Below are positions 34,286 through 45,411 of a DNA stretch of 64,000 nucleotides, piece after piece. The position numbers were made by a program, and so were the translations under genes. Position 1 is the stretch's first letter. Every line of letters begins with the position of its first letter. Origin of the DNA: Sanguinoderma infundibulare (lineage: Eukaryota; Basidiomycota; Agaricomycetes; Polyporales; Polyporaceae). The stretch covers positions 2,418,001 to 2,482,000 of the forward strand of contig JAVLRN010000012.1 of NCBI GenBank assembly GCA_032821775.1, read 5' to 3'. The notes under the pieces are model-generated. The model was not told the DNA's origin. It saw nothing but the letters and a program-made list of their open reading frames with translations, and searched no databases.

Positions 34286-34769
34286 GCCACGTTATTGCCG
34301 ATCCTCCTCCTCCCCCGGGCCGGTACCAGCGTAGCTACTCCTACCCTCACAGTCCATACCAGTCCAACGGACCTGACCCCCGGCATACGCCACCTCAGTT
34401 TCCGCCACCATCCTACCATGGACAAGGACCCTGTGCTCATGTATGCCTTCCATGCATGCATAGTCAGATATTTGTAAGTCTAACTTCCGAGCAGCCGCCT
34501 GGCCCGTCACCAGGTTGGGCTCCGTAGTCTCAGTACGCTCCTCCCAGCGGTCCGCCGCCAACGCTGTACCAAAAGCAAGTTATCTCATGTAATATTCACG
34601 ACTGTCTGAGATGCTACGAGATGTATCATGCGATATTGAGGGACTTTTCTTGGACGCAGATCATCGAAGGATAGTTGTTACCATGTATGTGTGGCATCCT
34701 AGATATCAATTAGGAGGCGCGTAGCCGCGCGTCATGAATCTGCATCAAGTACCCCGGAGAGTGGCCACT
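34286..34769. other. Non-coding region, nothing recognised
   Basis: Open frames on both strands are short and have no domain, start context or splice pattern. Confidence 0.4.
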
Positions 34770-35075
34770 GGCACCCTCGTCGCTAACGGAATCGCCATCG
34801 TTCGGCGGGACGGAAGTCGAGGTGGATGCCGACGGTGATGTTGCGGTCTCGTTGGTCGACGGCAGCTGATTTGGCGCTGTCCCTTCTGCGAGATTTTGAT
34901 CAATGAAGGGCCCGCCTGGCAGTAGCTCGAGGTTAATTATATGTTAGTGTTTTCATTCGAGCACCGATTGGGGTGAGCGCAAGGTGAGTGTGAGATTAGG
35001 AGTCACTCGGAGGATCTCGGCAGTGTTCGGCCGTTGCACTCCCCCTGGGCGCCTCGACCTTCGTCATGAACATTC
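34770..35075 (-). pseudogene. Fragment of HET-MAPKKK exon 8 joined to F-box-type 5' flank
   Basis: 34770-34937 on the minus strand translates to '[20 protein letters not shown]' and a Ser/Thr-rich stretch with 'VPPNDGDSVSDE', matching the part of exon 8 of the main gene at 20748-20905. At about 34938 the similarity switches to the F-box-type flank (ATTATATGTTAGTG.., with GGTGAGCGCAAGGTGAGTG). The junction is a further product of local rearrangement. Confidence 0.7.
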
Positions 35076-35839
35076 ACTCCGAGTCGAGGCTTGCCTCTGA
35101 ACACTCCTGACAACAATCGCCTCTCGAAAAGCTCAACGGATGCGTGAACAGCTTTTCGGTCGTCGTTGAGGCTCATGCTGTTCGTGAAGAAGTACTGTGC
35201 TTGCATGGACCAGGGGGTTGGTTGGTATGTGCTCCATTTTGGCCGCTGTCGCATTGAGGCTTGTCTCCCAGTATTCACCAAGCAGAACGCCTGAAATCTT
35301 TTCACAACCATCAGATGACGCGTGCTTTCATGAATGTTGCACTTACGACGCGAACTGCGAGCGCACCACACCAGAGCTTCGTCCACGTGGAATCAGGTAG
35401 AGTGGACAAGCCCAGCTGTCCTTCGATGTCGGCGGAGAGCCTATGCAGTATGTGGCAGTTCTGAGATAACATTCGAGAGGTCGCGCCGAGGCCGAGGTAC
35501 TTGGAGATTACGATCTCCTTGGCGGCACTTCACGCGGAATATGCGGATTGGCTGGTAAGTCGCCATCTAGCACTTCCTTCATTTAAGCTTTCATTTCCCA
35601 ACTGATATTTCCTTGCGTGAATGCTGTAGAGCGACGGTCCAGCCGCATTGCGCTCGCTTCCGCTGTTAGTCTTGCAGTTGCATCTGAACCTCCTGCTGTG
35701 TATGCGCCAAGCATAGTACAACGGATTCAGTGGCTGGGGTACGAGGGATCTCAACTTCAATTCGCCGATGTACGTTGGTTGACGAGCTCTACAGGCACGC
35801 GTCAAGACCGCGGCCGGAACGGTTCCTGCTCGCCTAATG
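35076..35839. other. Non-coding region, nothing recognised
   Basis: No convincing gene. Short frames near 35003-35386 (minus) and 35617-35856 (plus) lack domains or splice context. Confidence 0.4.
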
Positions 35840-36284
35840 TGCCATCATGGCGATAGCGAGGCGCGAAGACGCGAACTCGGGAATGCGAGCCCAACGGGAT
35901 GGCGTTGTGCGCACGGACGTTCGGACGGACGTTTATCTGACGAAAGGCATCTCGCGCGCACCCTTCTAATCGGCCGCTCCGCAGGCCATACGCCACGCTA
36001 AATGGGAAGCTCCAACCGGGTCCGAGCCCAGACTGGAACTGGAGTGGAATCTGCGAACATGCACCTCGCCTCACCTCACCTTCTTCGCCATCTTCAACAT
36101 ATCGTGCGCCAATCTTACAAATGTCTTTGCCCTGCGCACATATATTCACCCTCTCGCGGGTTTGTCTTTCCCTCGTCCCGTCCCACTCCAGCCCCATCCC
36201 CGCCTCCTCCTGCACTCCCTTACCCTCCTCCTCCGGACGAGACACGCGTTCCTTGCGGCCGCCTATACCCTCCCATCGAAGAAG
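35840..36284 (+). promoter_or_regulatory. Promoter and 5' leader of hydrophobin gene 2
   Basis: Paralogous to 17606-18085: shared GGCGATAGCGAGGCGCGAAG near the start, a TATA-like ACATATATTC at about 36137-36146, a pyrimidine-rich tract, and a leader containing CCTCCTCCTCCGGACGAGAC just before the ATG. The conservation suggests that regulation was copied along with the gene. Confidence 0.65.
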
Positions 36285-37417
36285 ATGAAGTCCATCACGC
36301 TCTTTCTGGCGGCTATCGCCTTCTTCGTCGCGACCGTCCCAGCCGCCGCGGCTCCCGGCACGAACGCACAGCGAATGGCTCTCGGTCTCCCTCCGATGGC
36401 CCCTCGCAAGCTTTTCCAGCCAACTCCCGCGTTGCGTACGTCCTATGTCTCTTTGCATCCCTCAAGCGCGCCTCGCCTCGTCCTTGGTTGTCAATGCACA
36501 CAGGACCTGCTAACGCTAGTCTCCGCGTCCTTCTAGTCGCGAAGAGGAACACGCCCTCCAGCACGCCGGGCACGTCCTCTAGCACGTCCAGCACGTCGAG
36601 CCCGCCCTCAAGCACGTCCAGCACGGTGGTCCCGCCTTCCAGCACGTCGAGCACGCCGGTTCCGCCTTCCAGCACGTCGAGCACGCCGATCCCGCCTTCC
36701 AGCACGTCCACCACGCCGGTCCCTCCCTCCAGCACGTCGAGCACTCTGGTTCCACCCTCCAGCACGTCCACCACGCCGGTTCCGCCTTCCAGCACGTCGA
36801 GCACGCCGGTCCCTCCCTCCAGCACGTCGAGCACTCCGGTTCCACCCTCCAGCACGTCCACCACGCCGGCCCCGCCCTCCAGCACACCCAGTACGCCGTC
36901 CAGCACGTCAAGCACGCCCTCCAGCACGCCCACCGGCACGCCCGGTTCATGCTCGTCGGGTCCCATCCAGTGCTGCGATTCGGTCACCACCGCGCAAGAC
37001 CCGGCTGCACAGGCCATCCTCGGCCTTCTGGGTATCATCCTTGGGGGCGACATCCCTGTTGGCCTCACTTGCTCACCCCTCTCGATTATTGGCGTTGGCA
37101 GCAGTACCTGGTGAGTGATATCCTTCGACACTGGTTCGGCGGCGCGTCTGTGTGTGTCGTGTTTGGGGTTCGGCGCTGGAGGGCTCCCGCCGACGTCACC
37201 GTGACATCCGTTTGCCGTTTGCTCGTCTTCACACAACCGACGTGTCTCATATGTCGTGAACCCACAGCTCGGCCAACGTGGTATGCTGCGAGAACAACAG
37301 CTATGGAGGCCTCATCTCCATCGGCTGCATCCCGAGTGCGTTATCTCTTTTCGTCTTCGTGCCTGCGTGCTGATCACAATATGTCGCTCCTCCTTTACGT
37401 CAACAGTTATCCTGTGA
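36285..37417 (+). CDS. Class I hydrophobin 2 with expanded Ser/Thr/Pro linker (267 aa)
   Basis: Exons 36285-36435, 36537-37110, 37268-37335 and 37407-37417 match hydrophobin 1 intron for intron. The signal peptide (MKSITLFLAAIAFFVATVPA) and the eight-cysteine domain (first Cys at about 189, pair at 196-197, 'GLTCSPLSIIG', 'ANVVCCENNS', 'ISIGCIP') are intact. Between them lies a linker of about 130 residues made almost only of Ser, Thr, Pro and Val, with ten decapeptides of the type PPSSTSSTPV; hydrophobin 1 has about ten residues here. Such a linker should be extended and O-glycosylated (inference). The frame is open through the repeat because the unit is 30 bp. Confidence 0.92.
36551..36930 (+). 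repeat. Intragenic 30-bp minisatellite in hydrophobin 2
   Basis: About ten copies of a 30-bp unit built on TCCAGCACGTCGAGCACGCC plus GGTCCCGCCT-type ends, with shorter SST-coding units at both sides. Units differ by single substitutions (for instance TCGAGC or TCCACC), so homogenisation is incomplete. It lies fully inside exon 2. Confidence 0.9.
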
Positions 37418-37898
37418 GCTGGGGACGTCGGCGCTGGCAACTGCTCTGTATCCTTCCAAGAAGGGTGCATTGCATAACCGCGCTCTCGGCTCGGTCGGAC
37501 GCTCCTTTTTCCGCTACGGGGACGACCCGCGTCACCGATGTGAACACAGTGCTCGGGAGCAAATCCCCTTCCTTGGCGACTTTGATCGTTATCCCTTCCG
37601 CTCCTTGTTTGTATCTTTCGACTGATGTATGTTTGCAATTCTTCCCGCCCCCTCGGACCCTCGATATTCCTCGACTTGTCGCAATACGTTGTCTTCATGT
37701 TCCCCCGCGCACGGTAGTACAACTACCGAGTGTATACCTCTTTATACCAGGGACCGCCGACGTTTGGCCGGCGGTGGTGGTTGGTTGTTTGTGTTTGGCG
37801 TACGTTTACATCAGAATGCATATTAATCGGTCATCTGCGAACCTCGTCGTCAGAATTGAAGACGTTCTGCTTGCTACCGGTCGGAAGAGCGTCCAGAC

Positions 37899-39145
37899 CA
37901 TGAGCGATAGAAACGGCGAGCGTTACGCTTACGCTAGGCATGCCCTAAGGTGCTCGTTCGACGTCGACAAGGGCCGTGTGCCTCAGCTTCGCGATCTACC
38001 TTGAATAGGAATACGTGCAGTGTTTGGGCCAAGGATGTAGTGATCGGGAATTTCCTCACGTCACGAGCAATTGTATACTTTTGTGCGGCCCATATATATA
38101 CATCATCACCTCCTGAGTGTCCTGTGAGTGTTTAATGCCGTCGTAGTACCTGGCAAGCAGTAGAAACGAAATACCGATATTTGGATGGTTTGGGGGTGGG
38201 GGTGGGGGGACGGGGGGCGCGGCGTTATGCTCTTTCCGGTGTATTTGCTTGTGCCGCCTGGTTTAGAGAGCGGATCTAACACCGCGTGGGCGCCACCTTG
38301 GATCCGGAGTGAAGGACGCTGAGCTTCGTCGTGCCTGAACGCATCGGACGCGCAAGCTGAACTTGTGCACGCCTCTGCAGGGATCGGGAGGTTGAAGGCC
38401 TAGATTAGAGCCTTCGGTAGCGGAGGAGGCTCAGGCTATAGTATTCCATATGAAGATTCAGGAACGATCCCCTGGAGATTTAAATATTGTTGCCCGGGAC
38501 GGGAGGTACGCTGTACAATCATGGCGACAACCGGCGTACTACTTACCCGCCGCTTTGATGCCCGTGGCATTACGTTATGTCGTCGGCGTCGGCGGCGCTT
38601 TGTGTTGCCATTTTGACCGTTCTCTAGACACGCGAAGGGGATACGCCGGCGGATCACAGGGAGGAGAGGAAGGGTCGACCACGGTGACCAAATCAACTTG
38701 AATGATGCTCGGCCGCGGAGGCCGGCGGAGTGGTGTACGTAGCAGACAATATGATTTTGGATGGCCGTGGTGCTGAACGGTGCTAGTGCTGAACGGTGAG
38801 GCATCTCCAGGGCGAGGCAGTTTCAAAGAACATGGGACAGGGGGGGAGGGTGAACGATTTAAATTGCTGCGGTGAACGACGTCAACGGAGGCTCCGATGT
38901 CGTGGATTGGCCCAGGGTCCAGGCCAAAGGAGGGCCGGAGCTGCGGAGCATTCAGCTAGTACCAAATCGTGGGGGCCTTGGCGGAGCTCAGTCAGATGGC
39001 GGATACTGTGTTATGACTGAAGGAGGGATGTTTGGTGGACGCACCGACGCCGCGCACGTTGGGAGCATGCTACTTATGGATTTGCTGGCAACCGTCAAAG
39101 GAAGCGACTGGACTCCGGCGCATATGCACTTTATGCGATAGCCTC
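37899..39145 (-). pseudogene. Decayed HET-MAPKKK copy 3
   Basis: Three blocks line up, in order on the minus strand, with the main gene. 39140-38450 resembles the HET C-terminal half (for example 'IIQVDLVTVVDPSSPPCD' near 38700, compared with '[15 protein letters not shown]' in the main gene). 38280-38165 resembles the end of exon 8 (around ATACCG..ATNTGGATGGT and TCTTTCCGGTG). 38000-37899 weakly resembles exon 10. The whole kinase domain between them is deleted. The order HET then kinase tail is as in the intact fusion. Confidence 0.6.
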
Positions 39146-39863
39146 TGTCCCTCAGTTGCACTTCACGCTGCTGCTTGCACAATGTCTTCGATGGATTCCA
39201 TGGCGGTGAGCGTGAAGCTGAGCTCGTCTACGCACTGCGTTCCGGCGGGATGCGCACGGCAGTCGCCGCACTCCGGCGTCTCGATCACGCCCGTGGCATA
39301 TCGCCGCTCTTGAGTCCGTCTCTGGAGTCATCATCGCAGCACGCCTTCAAAAGCTTATGAATGCATCGAAAGCTTGGCGTTAATATCTGCTTTCTGCCGC
39401 GAATAAGTAAGTACTTATTCGCTTGGGCCGATAGAGCATGCAGGGTCAATCATAGTAGTAAGTTCGTGTTACATGTATCTTGGTCCCTTTCACGCTGGTC
39501 TAATGCCAAACGTCGGTTTACACTAATCAGATGACATGTGCTGTCATGGAGCTATACGACGCGGACCTCGAAACTGTGAAGGCCCTCCGCTATCAGAAGG
39601 ATTTGTGACCCTCAGAGTTTCCGTTCTACACACACCCCGTCGATCGAGGCCGCGATGACCCGAACTTATGAACTCCGGCGTTCCCGTTGGACCCCTTGTG
39701 AAATTCGTACGCGTTAGATTGAAGTTGCATGATATTTGGGCGCCCTTATCGCGCATCGTGGAGACAATGCAGCCCGTTTACATAAAGCACGGGATTTCCT
39801 GATGAGCACCCAACATGACTTTGGGGCCATGACACAATGATGAGCGAGCGAAACCCTCCAGGA
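39146..39863. other. Non-coding region, nothing recognised
   Basis: 3' flank of the F-box-like gene that ends at 39864 plus decayed sequence; no supported gene. Confidence 0.4.
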
Positions 39864-41731
39864 CTAGGACTGCGCTATGAAAGCCAACAATTCCTCTGTT
39901 CAAGCGTAGGGGGTTAGCACCTGCGCCGTCCTTTGAACCGTCGACTTACCGTCAACCCTCTCGACCGCGTCGAACTCGGCGTTCTCATAAAACCTCTGTA
40001 CCCGTCCGCCCTCGTCCGCCGTGAGCGCGACCGCTCGCACCTCGCGCTCGGACCCGTCCCGCGCGATCCGCCACCACCGCAAGGACATCACCCTTGGTCT
40101 ATGCCAGCCGCCGAGGAACTCATAGTCGTCCTTGTCCTCGCCGTCGTGCTCATCCACGCCGCGCTCCGGCAGGGGGAGCTTGCTCGCCAGGCCCTCTTTA
40201 CGGAGCTCGTACTCCCACCTCGGGCCCTCGTCCGCGATGGCGACAAAACGGAGAGTAGGGATGGCCCGTGCGAGTCGAGCGGGGAGCGCCCTGGCGGTCT
40301 CGACGCGTGCTTGGTAGAGCTCGTACGCGAGCGCCCTTTGCGCGGCGTACAGTGGCGAATTGAGATTGAAGTCCCCGTACACCCAGCCGTCGTCGCCGTC
40401 CGCTTGGTGCATCCGCGGCAGGGTGGTCAGGTGCACCCGCACGGCCGAAAGCGAGAGCGGGCGCAACGCGGCCGGAACGTTGCTCTGCAGCATTCACGCA
40501 AAGAATTGAAGTGTCAACGCGGCACTGGAGTCTGAATTGCGGCGGCACTTACCAGCCAGTCTGCGTATTCTGCGCGAAGCGCGGCCAAAGAGACCTTCAA
40601 CTCCAAATATCTCAGCCTCGGTGCGGCCTCTCGAACGCTGTCCCAGAACCGCATCGGCTCTCCGCCGACGGCGACGGACAGCTGCGCACGGACCGGAGAG
40701 ACCTTCCGGAGCGTCTCGAGCAGCCACGCGATTTTCTGCGCATCGCGGCCGGCCGGCTCGGCGACGGAGACGGGCTGTTCGATCTGGAGGTGGTACGCGG
40801 TAGAAACCACGTTGTCTACGAATCGCGCCGTAGATAAGGAAGAGAGTTGAGCGGAGCGCAGAGGCGGCCAACGGGGTCCGACGTGAGGGGTGACTTCCTC
40901 TGGGTCCTTGTTCGAGTAAATGTCGACGTTGACGGTCTGCACGTTCGGGGCGACGCCGATGAAGTCGATCGCGAGAGGCCCGCAGAGGTGAAGGAATAAC
41001 CTGCGCAGCGATGTGAATGCGGGTGGTGCGGATGAGTTTGTCAGATCGTCCTCGAGCGGGGACGGAGGGTCGAAGCTGGCGAGTTGCAGCGTCTGCAGTC
41101 GTGGAAACGCCGCAAGAGCGTCGAGGAGGAGGGGATAGGAAACAGGGGGGAGCTCGTCGTGGGGTTCCATACCGATTCCAGACTGATAGAAATCCAAGGA
41201 GACGGTGGTGAGGTTCCACCTCGTAGATCGTAGGAATGTCAAGATGGGCTCGCCAACCGATCGAAGCTCTATGCGAGCAAGCTGCCGCATGGCAAGGAGG
41301 GCAGACTTGACTCGCTCGTCCCGGTCCATGATGGTACCAAAGTGAGGGAAGGTCAAGCGGCGGAGGTTAGGCATCTGCAGGAGTAGCTCGACAAGTAATG
41401 GAATAGAAGGGGGCCCGGGTATGCTGAAGCCAGGTATAGCGAAGGTGTCGACTTGAACGGCGGAATGCAGTTCTGTGAAAGAAGGGATAGACCCATGGAT
41501 ATACAGATCCTTCACATACTCCGCTCTGGGCCGAGGACCATGGAGCAGGGCGTGGTGGAAGTATCGAAGATGGGCCGGAGCCTGACAATGGATAACAGTT
41601 ACGACGCGGAGGATTACGAAGTCATAGACGCGCTTGGAAGTTAGAGCCAGATTGAGGGCACTCCGACCACGGAGTCGGTCGGCGATAAGGTAAAGAATAT
41701 CGTCGTGGAGATCGAGCAACGCCAGTGGCAT
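39864..41731 (-). CDS. F-box/LRR-like protein, E-type (581 aa)
   Basis: Exons 41731-40553, 40484-39950 and 39895-39864 close in frame (581 aa plus TAG). The start ATG at 41731 precedes 'LALLDLHDDILYLIADRLRG', a degenerate F-box (L-x-D-D-I-L pattern), then 'LNLALTSKRVYDFVI'. The rest consists of LRR-like units ('LRRLTFPHFG', 'LQTLQLASF', 'LRRLFLHLCG', 'LRYLELKVS') and an acidic region with 'GGWHRPRVMSLRWWRIARDG' near the C-terminus. F-box proteins act as substrate receptors in SCF ubiquitin ligases; Skp1 binding is not shown here. A TATA-like CTTATAAG lies about 50 nt upstream. Its closest relative in the window is the gene at 47537-49464. Confidence 0.88.
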
Positions 41732-41778
41732 GGCGGAGGTGTGGGTGTTACGTGAGGTCAATGGGGCGACGTCGAATG

Positions 41779-41786
41779 CTTATAAG
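41779..41786 (-). promoter_or_regulatory. TATA-like element of the E-type F-box-like gene
   Basis: CTTATAAG, 48-55 nt upstream of the ATG at 41731, conserved in the orphan promoter copy at 34233-34240. Conservation in both copies is the only support. Confidence 0.45.
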
Positions 41787-42618
41787 TATCCCATCAGCTC
41801 CCACGGCGCCTCGAATGTTACGTGAGACATACCGCGTGTCTCCCTGTTCGTGCTTCGTGCTTTGGAAGTCATCATGAAGACATCTGGTCGAAGACCACAT
41901 ATTACGTGGTAAACGCTTTCACGTCGTGGTAAACGCCTTCCCGTCGTGATGATTACGGAACTGTAACGTACTTATGACTGGCCCATGGGACACCTTCAGC
42001 AGGCTGAACGCCTATAGAATGCATTGATGGATACATCAGCAGGAAGACTACCAACTTCAAAACTCACTGCCCGAACTTCCAAGCATCTTCCTTCACCGTC
42101 AGCGCCACAGGCGACCGGCTTGCATCCTGCACGCCAACCACGGCTGCGTCATGGCTTTGTTTGCATACCTCCAGCCCTGCAACTCGTGCATTTGGATAAG
42201 ATTTATCATCGGGATGCTCAAATGCGGAGTCGACATACCTTAAGCTTCTTGTGCGTTATCCAAGTAGTAGCGCCAACTTAGAAGACCCGTAGTGTTGCAC
42301 CTGACCCGCTATGCTCAGGACCCAATAATTGCAGACGCCTTGAGCGCTTGATGACTTGACGGCGTAATGGATCGACGGTGCGTCGATGCAAATTTTGAGA
42401 GTATAAGAATGGTTCATTCTAATTTGTTCTAATGGAAGGTAAATTTGGCGGCAGGGACAAGGAGGGGGAGTGAGATGAAAGTACTCATCACAGCTGCCGA
42501 CATCCATCGGACAAGGAGACGACATGGAACGACTTACCGCTCCCCTACAAAATTCTAAACGTGACGTCACGTGGACACAGGTCTGCGAGACGGCCATTAA
42601 ATTCCCGATGAACGACAG

Positions 42619-44396
42619 TTAAAAAGACAGCGATGCAAGTGCTTCTGTTATTGCCGTCAGTTCACCGATATCGACAGATCACGGAAGGTATACTTACCTT
42701 CGATCTGCGAAGTCCTCTCGAAGCCGCCGTCCTCCGCGATACGCTGCGCGCGTTCTCCCTCAGCCTCCGATATCTCGACCATCTTCCTCTCGCCGTCGAC
42801 TTCAACGATCTTCCACCAGCTCTTCTTCCGCACACAGTAAAACCGCCGCAACCCATCCCGCTCGTACACGTCACCAGTACCCTTCGTCGTGGTATCAGTG
42901 GAATCATCCTCCGAATCGACTGGAGGGTCATCTGCTAGGTCAGGGTTCGGCGCCATGTCCGCGACAGAGAGATAGCGAAGCGAACTTATCGCGTCGACAA
43001 GGAGTCGCGGAACTGCAGCTAGCGCGCGCACACGATCCCTCTCGCGCGCCTTTGCTTCCGCCAGTGCTCGCGTGTAGTCGGAGCCCCAGTGCCATGGTCG
43101 TGAGGTTGCGGGGACAAGGATCTTCAGCACGAACAGGGAAGTATTACTGAGGGCGTTGGGGAGTTGACGAGTCTGTTGGTGGCATTAACGAACTGACAGA
43201 CGTAGGGGCGGGAAAGACTCGACAACGCACCAACCGATCGTCGTCCTCGTCTGACTGGGGAATGTAATCATACAACTTGAGCTCCAGCGAATGCAGCCGG
43301 GGAGCACAAGACGCGAGGTCCTTCCAGAACGACGAGGAGAACCCTCCGGTCCCTACCCGTACAGACGCGCGAAGGCCGACAGGGGACGTGGCACGAACTA
43401 GATCGAGGAATGGGGGGAGGCGACCGGCATCTTCACGCGGGGAAGTGGCATCGAGCTCCAGTGAGAATATGACTTGCAGAAGGTCGACTTTGCGTACGCG
43501 ATCCACGACGCACATGGCCTCTCGGGAGCGGCCTAGCATGATGTGGCGGAGCGGACGCCAGCGCGGACCGTGACTAGCCGCGATGGCACCCGCATCGAAG
43601 TCCATGAAGAGGGAGAAATAAAGAGTGGATAGATTTGGGCAGAGCTGGACCATATCCAGAGCCGGGACGGAGGATTGGTAGAGGCGAAGATAGCGGACGG
43701 ATGGGAGGAAAGGGAGGGCGGCAGGGTCTTCGGGATGCGGCGGCGTGAAGTTCCACAGTTCGACGGTGTTGAGGCTGCGAAAAGGAGCGAGTGCGATGAG
43801 AAGTGGAGGTGTAGTCTTGGGCTCATCAAGTGGGCTATCGAAGCGGGTGTGATACGAAAGCGTTAGGCGCCTTGGGTTCCTGAGACACCGCAGCGAGTCG
43901 AGGGTTCCGTCCCCGATCATCAACAGCTGGATGTCTGCGAGCTGATGCATGGAGGAAAATGCGAGGGGGATCCTGGGCTCTTTCTCAATAAGAGCATCGG
44001 ATCGGTCGAGAGAGATGGAACGGATGTTCTGTGCGTGCTCCAAGAGCTCGCCGATGAGATGGGCCTGGGAGGAGAAGCCTTCGAACTTGAGATTATGCAC
44101 CTCCTGGTCTCGGGATTCGGAGAAGAGGATCTCTGGTTCTAAGGCGGTGATATGGATTGATAGATTCTCGAGATATCTCGAGTGAATCCGATGAATGGAT
44201 CGGGGGAGAGGTGATGATCGCACAGTCGGCGAAGTTGGGTTGGACTCCAGCACTGGACTACGGAAGCGACACCAAAAATGGCGAGTCGGTAAGCCCTTTT
44301 GCATGCAAGAGAGACGTGAAGAGCATCCTGAGGGTCGAGATGGGAGAAAATGGAGAAGAGGATGTCGTCGTTGAGCTCGGAAAGTTGCAAGTCCAT
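42619..44396 (-). pseudogene. F-box-like gene copy B, broken by a 4-bp deletion
   Basis: Exons on the minus strand: 44396-43231, 43172-42698, 42644-42619 (last codes 'ALASLSF' and TAA). It starts MDLQLSELNDDILFSIFSHL. Near 44180 copy A has ACTCGAGCGAGATATC and copy B has ACTCGAGATATC: loss of one of two adjacent CGAG units shifts the frame and leads to a stop after 'RIYQSISPP'. The rest is open, including LRR-like units, 'DRL|TRQLPNALSNTSLFVL' across the intron and 'VRKKSWWKIVEVDGERKM'. One simple lesion suggests recent inactivation, a segregating allele, or a sequencing error. Confidence 0.85.
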
Positions 44397-44451
44397 TCCG
44401 GTGGCGGTGCCAGCAACCAGCTAGCGCGATAGACGTCCGGAGTCGAGGCGC

Positions 44452-44683
44452 CCACTAGCTGCCAGCGGCGACTCTGACCTCTTCAGATGCCTCCGGCTTA
44501 CGCTGACCTTGCGGCCCTCACCCCTATGAACTCGGCATTGTCACATAATCAGCGTAAAAACCCGACGAGGGCAAAATCGCAGAACGCGCTTACTTATGCG
44601 GACTTCCGAGTCCTTGCCTTCCATCGAGTTTGACGGTTGCCACCTGAAATCCCAACTTGAAGTAGTATGTACTCGATGCGTCC
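44452..44683 (-). repeat. Dispersed repeat copy R4 (5' flank of F-box-like copy B)
   Basis: Inverse copy of R3: includes CATCGAGTTTGACGGTTGCC and CTTGAAGTAGTATGTACTCG. It ends at about 44683, where it joins a plus-strand kinase fragment. Confidence 0.7.
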
Positions 44684-45270
44684 TGTGCTGTCGGGACTAG
44701 CGGATGACTTGGGACTAGCGGATGACTTCAGGCTGCAGTGCTTTGCTGCGTACGTGTTCGATCTCTTTGCATGTTCGCCCCAAGTGTTGACGTCGACCTC
44801 AGTGACCCTGACTTGCGCCCCACGGCTGCGGAACTGCGCAAGCATCCATACCTCGAGCTCCCGCCAGGATGGTCGTTCTTCGGTCTCGCAGAAGGGACAG
44901 CATCAAGGCAAACCCCTGCTTCCATGCAACAGCTGATCAACGAGACCGCAACATCACCGTGTGCATCCACCTCGACCTCCGTCCCGCGAATCACGATTCT
45001 GATAGCGATGGAAGTGGCGTTCTTTTCTCTGTCCTGCCGAAGAAGCTAGAAAAGCCGGTCGAGTCTACGCCGCCGGCCAACTCGTAGAAGACGTGACCTC
45101 CCCTCACGCGGGCTTTCAGGATCGCGAACGGGCGTGAGGCGACCCGCTTCGATACGGAGCGCGGGAGATACACCTGAGGAACCTGGTGCAGGTCGATGTC
45201 GAACCCGTAGGTTTTTGGGATATGCTCGTGCCCATGCTCGCCATCTCGATGGATTGTGGTCCTGGAGGCT
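44684..45270 (+). pseudogene. Fragment of HET-MAPKKK 3' end (copy 4)
   Basis: Plus-strand pieces of kinase exons 7-8: '[15 protein letters not shown]', then (after the intron) '[20 protein letters not shown]', 'AEGTASRQ' and 'KKLEKPVESTPPANS', followed by an exon-10-like piece ('DRERA') to about 45260. A short direct duplication (GGACTAGCGGATGACTT twice, 44694-44730) is present. No kinase catalytic core is left. It shows the empty target site of the solo LTR found in copy 2. Confidence 0.8.
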
Positions 45271-45411
45271 CCCGGTAGCGGTTAGTGTTTGTATATGGCT
45301 ACTTAATGTAGTTTTGTGACGCGCTAGGTTGGACCGTGGCGTCGGCGACGACGGACTCTGCACGACAGGCATATCGTTATTTCAGCCATTGATATTCCCG
45401 ACGACCAACAA

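Noticed and set aside
36551..36930. Regular repeats that might suggest a CRISPR-like array
   Set aside because: Units are contiguous, coding and without spacers; the organism is a eukaryote.
36313..37236. 307-codon minus-strand frame with VLDVLEGGTG repeats
   Set aside because: Shadow of the hydrophobin 2 minisatellite on the other strand; no start context or signal.
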